31,120 nucleotides of DNA, from NCBI RefSeq assembly GCF_008831285.2, contig NW_022205279.1:1-31120 (forward strand). Reading direction: 5' to 3'. The stretch is from Nymphaea colorata. Its lineage: Eukaryota > Streptophyta > Magnoliopsida > Nymphaeales > Nymphaeaceae. The translations under genes were made by a program, and so were the position numbers. Positions 1 through 9,470 of the stretch are shown here, piece by piece (within the stretch, counting starts at the first letter, position 1; every line of letters starts with the position of its first letter). Below the pieces are notes generated by a model. It worked only from the letters and a program-made list of their open reading frames with translations. It had not been told where the DNA came from and made no database searches.

Positions 1-200
1 TTTCGTTCTGCCACTCCATTTGTTGTGGCGTATAGGCACAAGTAAATCTGTCTTCGAATACCATGTTTCCTCAGGTATGCCATAAGCATGTCAGATGTAT
101 ATTCGCCACCATTATCAGTTCAAGACACCGAATTCTATGCCCAAGTTCTTTTTCACCATCCTCCATAAATTCAGAATATAACTAGCCCAATTAATCTCAC
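1..200 (-). pseudogene. Copia element A: integrase fragment
   Basis: Read on the minus strand, this stretch gives the Ty1/Copia integrase core around the second catalytic Asp (TDNGGEYTSDMLMAYLRKHG), then a C-A-Y-T-P-Q-Q block and the N-G-V-A-E-R motif that carries the catalytic Glu. At least two single-base frame breaks separate these blocks, one after the R-R-Q-I block and one in the Q-Q/N-G-V-A motif, so it is not translatable. The rest of the element lies to the left of the window. Integrase inserts retrotransposon cDNA into host DNA. Oddly, the fragment sits only about 30-60 bases from the primer-binding site, where gag should start, so gag and protease are deleted in this copy. Confidence 0.85.
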
Positions 201-228
201 TAGTAAACCGGCCCTTAGACAAAACCTC

Positions 229-240
229 GCTCTGATACCA
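229..240 (-). promoter_or_regulatory. Primer-binding site of Copia element A
   Basis: The minus strand reads TGGTATCAGAGC, the usual primer-binding site of plant Copia elements, complementary to the 3' end of initiator methionine tRNA. It lies two bases inside the LTR boundary at 243, as expected for a 5' LTR. This fixes the orientation: element A is transcribed leftwards, out of the window. Confidence 0.9.
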
Positions 241-242
241 CT

Positions 243-769
243 TGTAAGAAAAACAAATGTGGGCCCTAGATATAACTTAGATCTAAACCTGAATTGATGT
301 GGAGAAAAAGCGGCAGAGTCTTGACGTCCGAAATGATTCTCAATAATAACTTTCACAAAGCATACTTTAAAAATGTAAACTATTTAATCATCAAACTGGA
401 TATTACAAAAGAGGACTCAAGAAAACTCACCTCCACTCACGTAGTGAGCTAAAACACCCAACGCTTTTGCAGCACACACTTGAAACTTCGACACTCGAGT
501 TCACGAAGTGAAGACACGAGCTAACACTCACCCTCCAGCTCACAAATTGAGCACACTCAACTCACTTCTTTTTCGCACACACTCAAAATGCGTATCATCC
601 CTTTTTATAGGAATGAAGAAGTCGGTGGATGATGCTCCAACAGATTTCTACTTATTATTATTATTATTATATTTTCTTAATCATTACAAGCACTGACTTA
701 AGAGAGGAGGCTCAAGATGGTTCATGAGAGTCAGTGATGACTCTTGACAACAATACATATTTCTCAACA
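243..769 (-). repeat. 5' LTR of Copia element A
   Basis: On the minus strand this 527-bp segment begins TGTTGAGAAA and ends TTCTTACA (TG...CA ends), and is followed directly by the primer-binding site. A TATA-like run (TATAAAAA, about 603-610) marks the promoter. Downstream of it, in what would be the transcribed leader, lie 13-bp palindromes such as CTCACGTAGTGAG (436-448) and TTCACGAAGTGAA (500-512). It is clearly related to the LTR at 3783-4289 but diverged by many substitutions and indels. The five bases after 769 (CAATA) would be the target duplication, but the partner end is outside the window. Confidence 0.85.
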
Positions 770-2450
770 CAATATAGGGCCAGTGAAGAATTGAAACAGT
801 AGACTGATGCTCAAGGAAGTAAAAGCGACGCGAATAAACGATCTGATCACCGCTGCCACCCAGTACGATCGACCAGAAGGCATGGAACTGAAAAGCTTGT
901 TGATCAAATCATTCGTGACAGAAAGATGATTGATTTCATCTTAAGGCAATGGCCAGTCATTTGCCTGTCAAAAATTGATTTCATCTCCAAGATGTGGCTG
1001 ATGAGATGGATGTGTATGTTCTTGTTGTTTAAGGGACTATAATGTTACCTACGATTTCCTTAACACATTTAATATTCTTTCTATGTTTCTTCATGCATTT
1101 TTTGTCCCTTAGATTGTGAAACAGATGCCGTTTGACATCAAGGACATTATAAGAGTATTCTAGGGCAAATACATATAACACTAGAACTAGTGTCCCATAA
1201 TTAATTCTCAATTTTTTTTTTGAAGCAGATTTTATAAAATACTTTTACAGCCAAACGACCCTATGTAGAGCACATGGCTGACTAGTTGCGTTTTGTGCAA
1301 AAGTTTGCTTCCACAATGTTGTCCGCATCAGGTCCACACTTTTCCACTTTGATGTACCATCATCACTAAATATTTTAGATGATAATAATGTGGCGATTAT
1401 GAAATCCAAGATAATTAAAGTTTTGTCAAAAACAGGTCTTATCAACAAGATAAAAAGTAAGACTTGGCTGATTTTCCGCACTTGGTTTTTTGTTTGGATT
1501 ACAAAGATGATTTGGTATAGTAAATATATTGATATGATTAAAATATCTTGGGGGACAAAACGTAGTTTTATGGATCAGGTTTTCCAGGCTTCTCTCCAAA
1601 ATGAGTTTTGTCAAAAATTGGGTTTGTGGGAAACCCCGTTTTAAGTTACCCAAACATGCAAAAAATTGTGTTTTGAAGGCAATTCTTTGCCTCCAAAATG
1701 TAAACTTAGGCCGTCACTCAAATGGCCCCTAAAGTAATTATTTCTCTAGGTATCCTTTGATTGATGGCAAGATAAATTTTCACATGAATTTTGCAAAGTG
1801 GCCATTCTTCTCTATTTTCATCACCAGCACATGTGCATATATATACATGCCCATGCCTCAAGACATTATTAGCCACCAACTTCGAGAAAGCGGCAAATTG
1901 GTCATGAATTGCACCAACTAGAACAAAACAAAAAAATTGTTTTTATTATAGTTAATTATATTCTGCATCAAGGATTGTTAAAGATGGTTAGATTTTGTGG
2001 TGTCCGATGCAAGTAAAAGATTAACAGAATTTACTCAAGAGAAGTACTTAGCGCAATTGAGCCGTAATTATGGTGGCTGATATCAAAAGGGTCATTGTTT
2101 TGAATTCTATGGTTGCTGTCATACATGGAATAGACATTATAAATGCATATAGATTCACATTTAAAGTTTGACTGCTACCTCCTCAACTGAACAACATGTA
2201 AGTGAGGATGATAGCTAAAATATACCAAAAGCAGAGAAAGTTAAGAACATGATGCCAGCCCATGAGGAAGACTGTAATTTTAAAATTGATAAATAATAGT
2301 GATTAGATCATAAAACAAATACTGATCACCATATAACAACAAGCTAGAAGCCACTTTATGACACAATAAAATAATCTAAAAAACGTATACTATATAGGAC
2401 ACGCTTCCCCCACAAAAGAGTGGCTTGACTTGTGAGATGGGCACCTACTA
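770..2450. other. Anonymous AT-rich stretch with a weak open frame
   Basis: No recognisable gene. A plus-strand frame stays open from 803 to 1042 (79 codons; it contains GTEKLVDQIIRDRKMIDFIL) without matching a family I know; it could be an exon remnant or chance. MITE-like ends of the C-C-A-A-A-C-G-A-C-C-C type occur near 1252 and TCAAATGGCCCC near 1718, with AT-rich sequence between. The remainder to 2450 is low-complexity AT-rich DNA. Confidence 0.4.
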
Positions 2451-3255
2451 CTGTGATTGCCCTTCACGAGTTGCTCGGCCTCTACAGGCGTGCACTTTCA
2501 CCGACGGTTGCCCACCCACTGCTATGAGTTGCTCGGCAAAGACCAGGGAAGATTCCGGCTAGCCTGGCCTGGATTCTTTGGCTTTCCACAGGAAATATGG
2601 GGGAAGCCGCCGGAAAAGTCGCCCGAGTTTTGGCTTCGAAAGGGACCTCTTCCTCATGTCTGGTGTGCACTAGGTTGCTGCTTCCTCTCCTTCTTCGACT
2701 TTTCCATGACCAAAAATTCGGTTGTACAAAACTGGCATATTTATTAAGGCCACCAAATTTTCTTCCTTTAGTTCCTTAGATAAGGCAAAATCAATGAACA
2801 GTCTTGTCTTATCTTATCTACCAGCTTGATTGATTGCAAATGAACAGGAGAAAATTTCATGCGTACTTTAAAGGCTCCCTTCTTGCTTAGGCACTCCATC
2901 TTCAACTTTCTTTGCAAGTCAAAAAATAGTGGCCGTGACATCTTGGTACTCCCTTGCTTCTTCTTGGTTGTTTCCTCTTCATGTTTGCCTTCTAATGGTA
3001 GGGGCCACCAAATACACACAGTTAAAGAAAAGGCCAAAGCAGAATTACACTTAGTTTTTTGGAAGAAGATATTTCAGATATGATAAAAATGACTATTGCA
3101 AAGAAATGTCTGCACAGACATTTCAATGGGATGGTGCCAACCGTGGAGTCTTTCTACGAACCTTATGGTCCCACGGATGCTAGAACTCTGATGTCATCTT
3201 CTTCCATGTCCCAAAGCAGTAGCGCTTTTCGTCACCCTTGACTCAGCGAATCTCT
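2451..3255. other. Intergenic region upstream of the secreted-protein candidate
   Basis: A moderately GC-rich block at about 2450-2700 contains the decamer GAGTTGCTCGG twice about 60 bases apart and several short overlapping frames on both strands. None looks like a known protein. From 2700 to 3255 the sequence is AT-rich and probably includes the promoter of the gene at 3347, but I see no defined element beyond the TATA-like site listed separately. Confidence 0.4.
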
Positions 3256-3260
3256 GCTAC

Positions 3261-3267
3261 TTAAATA
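3261..3267 (+). promoter_or_regulatory. Possible TATA box for the secreted-protein candidate
   Basis: TTAAATA lies about 80 bases upstream of the ATG at 3347 and would give a transcription start near 3290-3300 with a leader of about 50 bases. Assigned by position and sequence only. Confidence 0.35.
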
Positions 3268-3346
3268 CTTCGATTCCCACTCTTCCTTCTTCATCCTACA
3301 TACACGGGCCACAGTTGAACAGGCCTATCTCTCCCTCGCTCACTCA

Positions 3347-3685
3347 ATGGGTTGCTGGATTGTCAAGTTACCCTTACTATTGGCCGCCATGGCCATGTTT
3401 GTGATGAGCTACTCTGCTGCAGCAACAGCAACAGGGAAACCCATGGCATACGATCCCTTCCATGGCAGCAGCTGGAAAATTGGGAAGAAGGGTATCAGCA
3501 CACGACAACATATTGGAATACACCTTGGGAAATACTTACAGAGGGATTTGGCAAGTTTGATGGGGCATGAATCTCCATGGGCTTCTAGCAAAAAGGTTGA
3601 TCAGAGCCCGCAGCCGCCTATTCCCAACCACCAAATCCATGTTTTGGGCGTACCCCCACCTCCCCCTCCCCCTCCCCTCATGTAG
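3347..3685 (+). CDS. Small secreted Pro-rich protein candidate, 112 aa
   Basis: An ATG-initiated frame of 112 codons ends in tandem TAG stops. Residues 1-25 form a clear signal peptide: a short start with one Lys, a hydrophobic core (LPLLLAAMAMFVM) and a small-residue cleavage zone (SAAATATG). The mature part is basic and His-rich in the middle. It has Ser/Pro-rich spacing near the end (SPQPPIPNHQ) and finishes with an eight-proline run before LM. The only Cys is in the signal peptide, so it is not a Cys-rich peptide. The layout (signal peptide, variable middle, Pro-rich tail) resembles precursors of plant secreted signalling peptides, but I cannot match the C-terminus to CLE, CEP, IDA, RGF or PSK motifs. 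A TATA-like site lies upstream. A Copia LTR begins about 98 bases after the stop and may have replaced the native 3' end. Function unknown; it could also be a chance frame. Confidence 0.45.
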   Translation: MGCWIVKLPLLLAAMAMFVMSYSAAATATGKPMAYDPFHGSSWKIGKKGISTRQHIGIHLGKYLQRDLASLMGHESPWASSKKVDQSPQPPIPNHQIHVLGVPPPPPPPPLM

Positions 3686-3782
3686 TAGAACTAATTGCTT
3701 CCGAGCTCTTCTGTTCTTTTCCATTTTTCCCCTTTTTGGTCTTAAAATCGTCATGCAAGTTGTCAGTGAAGCGAATAAGCGA

Positions 3783-4289
3783 TGTTCTGAATCGCATCTT
3801 GTTTGGTGGTCGGTGGGGACACGTACAACGCTTTACTTCAGGAGAAAAAGCATCGCCATTAATGCAAGTATACTTAAACTATTTATTCATCAAAATAAAC
3901 ATTACAGAAGGAGGCTCAAGAAAACTCACCTCGCCTCACGCAGTGAGTTAATACACCCAATACCCTTGCAGCAAACACTTGAAACTTCGACACTCGAGTT
4001 CACGAAGTGAACACACGAGCTAACACTCACCAGCTCATAAAATGAGCACACACCCAACTCACAAAGTGGGCACCCAAGATCACTCAACATAATTTTTATA
4101 CACACCCACAAAATGGCCCAACATCCCTATTTATAGGGAGAGGAGGTCGGTGGATGAAGCTTCCACCAATTTCTATTTTTTTCTTTATTATTATTATTTT
4201 TATCCACCACCGACCTTGCAAAAGAAAGAGGCTACGAGCCTCTTGAGTCATCTCGACTCTTCCAAGAGAGTTGGTGATGACTCTCTACA
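3783..4289 (-). repeat. 3' LTR of Copia element B
   Basis: On the minus strand it begins TGTAGAGAGTC immediately after the polypurine tract and ends near GATTCAGAACA, giving about 507 bp with TG...CA ends; the low-coordinate edge is approximate. It contains a palindromic TATA region (CCCTATAAATAGGG, 4125-4138) and an AATAAA polyadenylation signal (3882-3887). Between them are 13-bp palindromes CTCATAAAATGAG (4034-4046), TTCACGAAGTGAA (3999-4011) and CTCACGCAGTGAG (3935-3947). It is homologous to the LTR at 243-769 and in the same orientation, but too diverged to be its partner. Confidence 0.8.
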
Positions 4290-5002
4290 ATCTCCCCCTC
4301 ATTACCGACTCTCTACTCATAACTCTTAACATTCTTCTTAGCTTGATGAATGTTTGTACTGGTAAGCCTTTGGTGAAGATGTCAGCAACTTGCTCTTCTG
4401 AAGCAATTGGCTGCAATTGAATCTCTCCTTTGAGTACCTTCTCTCGGATAAAATGATGTTCTACCTCTATGTGTTTCGTTCGAACATGGAAGACAGGATT
4501 CTCTGCAAGTCGGACTGCACTTTGATTATCGCAGTAGAGTCTCACTGCATAATCCACATCTTGTTTAATGTCTTTCAGCAGTCGTATGAACCACACACAT
4601 TCTTGTGCTGCTTGCGATGCTGCTCTATACTCTGCTTCTGTTGTAGACAGTGAAACTTTCGGTTGTCTCTTACTGCACCATAAAATTGCACCACTACCAA
4701 GACTAAACGTGTATCCAGTGGTTGATCTTCGAGTTGATAAGTCTCCAGCATAATCCGCATGACAATGACCAACAACTTGACAAGTTGGCCCCTTTTCATA
4801 AAGTATACCAAGGTCAAGAGTTCCTTTGATATACCTTAATATTCTTTTTAGTGCTTCTAAATGTGGCTTCCTTGGAGTTTGCATAAACCTGCTTACTACA
4901 TCAACTGCATAGGCAATGTCTGGTCTTGACAGTGTTAAGTAGATTAGGCTTCCAATCAGTTGTCGATACATAGTAACATCATCCAGCTTGTCCTGACAAG
5001 TG
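4285..5002 (-). CDS. Copia element B: RNase H domain (end of pol)
   Basis: A long uninterrupted minus-strand frame encodes the last part of Copia polyprotein. Markers in order are [22 protein letters not shown]-type connection sequence (about 4880-4960), HADYAGD, the RNase H core [22 protein letters not shown], and the family-typical end [14 protein letters not shown] followed by [10 protein letters not shown]. RNase H degrades genomic RNA during reverse transcription. The frame stops just inside the LTR at 4285. It is the best-preserved pol block in the window. Upstream it runs into a foreign ~670-bp insertion, so the apparent first ~17 residues of the open frame (before CQDKLDD) come from that insertion. 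Confidence 0.9.
4291..4300 (-). promoter_or_regulatory. Polypurine tract of Copia element B
   Basis: The minus strand reads GAGGGGGAGA directly before the LTR start. This is the usual position and form of the primer for plus-strand DNA synthesis in Copia elements. Confidence 0.85.
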
Positions 5003-5670
5003 CTGACCATACCAAAATTGCAATTATATGCCATTAGTGCTGACTCTGACAAAAAGCTTCAAAAGAAGGCTTTGTTGACTTTGCTCTGGCCTTATCTGAC
5101 TTATCTGACCTTCAGAAGCTTCAACAATTCAATTTTCCTTCAAGATCAGATTGAAAGGAGTGCTGATTCAGACTCACTCTGATAGACTATCAAACAAGAA
5201 GGGAACTCATATTGATGGACAATTGTCATTGATCTTCATTCTTTTCACTAATGGCATACAATTTGTTGTATGGAAAATGGCATACAATTGCCATTGGGAG
5301 CACTAATGGCATTGTTTTGGTATGGTGAGTACTCATGTTGGTATAGTGAGTACTAATGGCATTTGTTTGTACAGAGAGTACTAATGGCATACAATTGCAA
5401 TTAGTCTTCATCTTTTTAGTATGGTGAGTACTGATGACATACAAATGAGTCTTGACCTTTCCTTCCATATGAGTCTTGACCTTTTAATCAAGTCCTCACC
5501 TTTCTTGGTATGGTGAGTACTCATTGTTGATGGTCAGTTTGAATGGCATATAATGACAATTCCTCTGGAATTCTCATTAGTCCTGACCTTTCCAGAGAGT
5601 CCTGACCTTTCAAGAACCTTTCCATTTGTGTGAACACTAATGGCATACAACAAATTGTATGCCATTCTTA
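5003..5670. mobile_element. Palindrome-rich insertion in Copia element B
   Basis: The RT and RNase H parts of element B should be nearly contiguous but are separated by about 670 bases, so this is inserted DNA. It is built from repeated modules: CACTAATGGCATACAATTG-type units (5027-5041 inverted, 5246, 5300, 5356, 5379, 5636), GGTATGGTGAGTACT units (about 5318, 5420, 5509), and AGTC(C/T)TGACCTTTC units (about 5446, 5467, 5579, 5599). A perfect 23-bp inverted repeat joins 5250-5272 and 5644-5666. The right end is itself a palindrome with 12-bp arms and a CAAA loop (5639-5666). There is no coding capacity. It looks like a foldback or MITE-like element; family and exact ends are unknown and no clear target duplication was found. 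Confidence 0.55.
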
Positions 5671-5671
5671 T

Positions 5672-5947
5672 CATCAATTCTAAGTTTTGCATTTACCTCA
5701 ATTGGTGTTGAGATAGGTTTGCAACTGAGCATACCATACTTAACGTAGTAAGTCATGAGCATACTTCTTTTGACTTAAAAATAATCCTTGAGCTTCGTAA
5801 TCAATTTCCAATCCAAGGAAGTGTCGCAACTCCCCCAGCTCTTTCATTTCAAATCTCACCGTGAGATGTTCACGAATGAGATTAATTTTTTCATTGTCAT
5901 TTTCAGTAATAATTAAATCATCAACATGAAGATTGTTTTAGCACAAT
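5672..5947 (-). pseudogene. Copia element B: reverse transcriptase tail
   Basis: The minus strand encodes the end of Copia reverse transcriptase. It starts at the catalytic box, here HVDD instead of YVDD (about 5930-5940), continues with IREHLTVRFEMKELGELRHF and the LGLEIDY block, then SQKKYAHDLLR. After one frameshift (near 5745) it continues as KYGMLSCKPISTPIEVNAKL. These are standard landmarks for the RT thumb/connection. The sequence upstream of the catalytic box is missing, and LINE-derived DNA begins within about 100 bases. Element B is therefore 5'-truncated as well as interrupted. Confidence 0.85.
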
Positions 5948-6049
5948 TATTGGCTCAGGATAAGGGCATCTGGTCTCTCTAGTAGATTTATTCACCAACC
6001 AAGCACCTTGCACTCGAAGTGGTCAACAGCTTGGGTAAGGGCATATAGA

Positions 6050-7805
6050 ACAATTTTTTCTCCTCAAACTAGATATTCCGAAAGCTTATGGCAAAGTGAG
6101 ATGGTCTTTCCTGCACTTTGGTCTTTCTTTTTTGGGATCTGTGAAGATTGGGTGAGGAAAATTATTACTTATGCTTGTACTGTTTCCATAGTTGTCACCT
6201 TTAAGAAGGGAGGGAACCACTTTTTGTTGCCATGGAGGCCGATGACAAGTGCACTCTCTCTCTCCGCTTTTGTTTACTATCATTGTGTTGTGGAAGTTTT
6301 ATCTGAAAACCTCCAATGGCAAGTTTTACAGGGCATGAAGCCCCTAAAATGACTTTTTCAATTTAATTCTTACCTGGGGCGCTTCTTCTCTGCAAATGAC
6401 GTCCTTTTATTTTTTTGGGCTGTTGTGAAAATCCACTTCTTGTCTAAACCAAGTTTTACCTGATTTCACTTCCAAAGCGGGTCTGACTATAAATTCATTT
6501 CATTTTTTATTCATTTTAATGTTCTTGACAACACAATGGTCATTGCAAACCAATTTCATTGATAGTTGTCTAAACTTCCCCTAACTTATTTGGGTTCCAT
6601 TATTTGTTGCTACTCTCACCCCTGACTTATGTGAGAAGATTTGTAGATGGGTGGACCATCCACTTAGTTATATGAGAAGCATGTTCTGCAGCAAGTGGTG
6701 GGTTATTGGCTCAGAGCATTTAGACTTCCACTTATTGTACTGAACTTTGTAGAGAAGAACTTGTCATTTTATTTGGGGGGATTCTCATCATACTACGAAA
6801 CATCACTTACTTAGTTGGAAGTCTGCTTGCTCTGATACAAGAAGGTGGTCTTGGCCTTCTTGACGTCACCAACTCCTTAAGTGCTATTTTGATCAGACAC
6901 CTATACTTGAATGGGAGCTTGTGAACACTGTAAAGTAATGCTTATTTCTCTTCGATATGGAAAAGCTACCTTTTGGGGATGAGAAGAAGTTTGTTACTTA
7001 ATTTAGCGGTGTTTGGGTTATAGTAAAGGTGAAAATTTGGTGTGAGGACTGGGGTGCTCATAATTTCATTAACTTGAGATGAAATGGACATGAAATAAAA
7101 AACAGAAGACCCTAGATACAAGGGCAAAGCCAGCAACTTTTTTTAGGAACGGTAGAATAGTATTTGCAAAAAATATACAAGTACTGAACAATATTTTTCA
7201 AAATTTTTACATAGCCCAAATTAATATTTTTTAAAAATATAAGTATCATATTTTTTCCAAAATATGAGGGGGGAGGGGTCATGGCTAGAAGTGCATAACT
7301 CTATTCAAGAAGCTATCTCATGGTGGTTCAAATGGTTTTTCAAATAAATGGGTTACAATACGCTGTGTTTATGCTTACATGTACTCTTTTGGAACATAAG
7401 GAAGAAAAGAAATTCTATTATGCATCATGCCAATTTGATTCTGAGTGGTCTCGAATGGAGAGTCTGCAATGATTTAAAGGATATGATAGCTGGTATAAAG
7501 TGCAAGCATCAAGAGGTGATCCTTCCTCCTTACTACATGGTTTTCCATTCGATCTGTATGTGGTGAAATGGTGTGCAGAAAATGACTATTTGTAGCTGAT
7601 GTATTTGCTGTCAACAATCGATTGCAATGAGGCTGTAATCCTTTTGTACAGTGAGGTTCATTTTATGCCTATCTTCTTTTTGGTTAGTTGTAGTTTCTAT
7701 CTTTGTATTTGAGATTTATGTCTCCCTTCTTTTTTGGTTTGTTCTAGCTCAGGTATCTTGTATTTTGTTATCTGTTATATTGTTAATAAAAATGTTTGGG
7801 ACGCC
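6050..7805 (+). pseudogene. L1-type LINE remnant (ORF2 and 3' UTR)
   Basis: Scattered, frame-broken blocks in the right order match a plant L1 ORF2. At 6070-6150 LDIPKAYGKVRWSFL matches the RT palm motif. At 6150-6320 a degenerate block ends in VVEVLSENL. At 6690-6790 the post-RT block contains YWLRAFRLPLIVLNFVEKNL. At 6830-6910 GGLGLLDVTNSLSAILIRHL follows. At 7375-7510 a C-terminal block contains FWNIRKKRNSIMHH. The T-rich 3' part ends near TTGTTAATAAAAATG (about 7780-7795), as in many plant LINE tails. ORF1, the endonuclease and much of the RT are absent, and no clear poly-A tail or target duplication remains. It is an old, 5'-truncated, non-functional copy. Confidence 0.7.
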
Positions 7806-7829
7806 TAAACTCATAGCAAGGACGTTGCA

Positions 7830-8560
7830 TTGCCAAGTAGGGCTGAACATGCGTCGAACCCAAGCTTGTCCCTCTTGAGCTCGACTTGATTATACGACAT
7901 CAAGCTCGAGCTCAACTCCCTTAACTTGCTTAACTCATTTATGGCCTAACTTGTTTTTTAAAACATGTTCACGTCAACTCCCCCCCACCCTTTTCTCCCT
8001 CTTTCTCTTCACAAGGACAAATTGTCAACGCAACAAATTGAAGAGAACATGTGGTGCCATTTGTAACTTTCTAAAAGCAATTCCATTCTCTCCCCAACCT
8101 TGCGTGGTGTATGGCTGGCGAAAGAATGATACCCCATCAGATCAGATTCGAACCGAATGTATGGCATTACCCTATTCTATACATCAGAAGTTCACATATT
8201 TAGATTTGATTTAAGATTTGAATATTAATGAAAGAAATGTTTGTGTAAATTAAATTTTTAAATTTATAGTCCAGATCCGATCTGATATCTAATTTTCATT
8301 TTAACATGATCCAAGTCTGAATCCATCCTTTAATTATGCAATCAAATTCGGACCATATTTTGACATGTGAAGGACTGGCCATCTTTCAAATTGTTTGTAT
8401 ATTAAATATACAAGGATATTTGTTTGAAATTGAACCTAAACACTTTTATTTTCCTTTCTAATTTAATCAGATATTAGATACATCGACATCCTAAGCTATG
8501 CCTTAAATAAAGATACTTTGTCCTCAGAAAAGAAATAATGGAGAAGAGATTCATTGTCAT
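7830..8560. repeat. AT-rich region with GAGCTCGA-type repeat
   Basis: Around 7840-7930 short runs of AGCTCGAGCTC-like words occur (for example TCAAGCTCGAGCTCAAC), similar to 14740-15020. Low-complexity sequence of this kind is common in plant intergenic DNA and non-autonomous elements. From 8130 to 8380 there are alternating GATCAGATTCGAA-like words resembling the MITE at 30315-30741. No gene seen. Confidence 0.4.
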
Positions 8561-8570
8561 TAAATACTCT

Positions 8571-8720
8571 TAGGGGTTGTTTAACAACATGCATGAACAT
8601 TATTATGTGAGTGTTCGATGAAGGATAACACATAAATTTTAGTACTGTTTCATGAGGCCCTAATCTTTAGAGTGGATCCATTAGACACTCATATAATATC
8701 CCTGCAAACAAATGATACCT
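8571..8720. repeat. Possible MITE with degenerate inverted ends
   Basis: GTGAGTGTTCGATG near the left and, inverted, ATGAGTGTCTAATGG near the right form an imperfect inverted repeat. A related arrangement (GTGAGTGTTCCATAG with inverted TAGTGTCCAATGA) occurs at about 18906-19070. The GGTTGTTTAAC/GGTGTTTGGCA beginnings also resemble each other. Boundaries and superfamily are uncertain. Confidence 0.3.
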
Positions 8721-8729
8721 TGACGATGC

Positions 8730-9470
8730 ACACTAAATTATTGTAAGATCCAGAAATATTAAGCAAAATTAACTCTTTTGGAGGCTTGGATTTTTATCAG
8801 CTCATGATTAATATAGTTGGATGAAATGTCGGTTAGGGTTGTATCTTTACGTTCTCTGATGATTTTCTAAAAAAACATTCGTGGGTAGTAAACAACATTT
8901 ATGGTTGTGGAAACCATCTTGTGAGGGTTCAGTTTATATTTTTTTAAATACTGCTATTGCAAAGAACATACTTACATGGAATCAAATCAATCAAGCTGGT
9001 CAATATAGTAAAATTGGCTATTTTAACAATTCAATTGATTCAACTGTGAATCGGCAAAACACTATATAAAATTTACCTTTCTTAAAAATGATAATACCAA
9101 AAACATATATGAACAATTAAACGTGAGTTCGCGACACTTAAGCTGAAAGGTATGAGTGGCCCTTGGGTCTTTTCTAGGTTGTGTGGTTGTTAACCTCCTG
9201 CTCAGCCAAAAATTTGGCTTAACAGTGATTCGGGTTGGATAGGTTAACTTCTGTTTGATTCCAATAATTTTGCTTTAAAGGCATTGATCCAAAGATATAC
9301 ATGAAAAAAGCTATGAACTTCCAATAGAATCCTGCTAGGGAGAAGGCCTGGAAGTGTACAAGAAGAATAGCAACAAAAATTTACACACACTTTAGAGGGT
9401 GTTTGATAATATGAACATTGTGTTCTTTGGAACCCAAACTTTCCTGTTAGAATGAGATGTCAAAAACAGA
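8730..9470. other. Anonymous AT-rich stretch
   Basis: No gene, RNA or clear repeat recognised. Short open frames on the plus strand lack any family resemblance. A GGGTGTTTGATAAT word near 9396 resembles the MITE-like starts noted elsewhere. Confidence 0.4.

Noticed and set aside
2457-2747. 96-codon frame with Trp/Phe-rich content
   Set aside because: No family resemblance, no ATG-initiated version beyond chance, and overlapping frames on both strands.
3567-4010. 147-codon plus-strand frame after the secreted-protein candidate
   Set aside because: Starts at a non-ATG codon, overlaps the better frame and runs into the Copia LTR.
243-4289. The two related LTRs as the two ends of one element
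   Set aside because: Primer-binding site and polypurine tract positions show that one is a 5' LTR facing left and the other a 3' LTR of an element lying to its right; they belong to different copies.
6008-6352. 114-codon open frame read as an independent gene
   Set aside because: Its second half is part of the frame-broken LINE reverse transcriptase, so it is a fragment rather than a gene.
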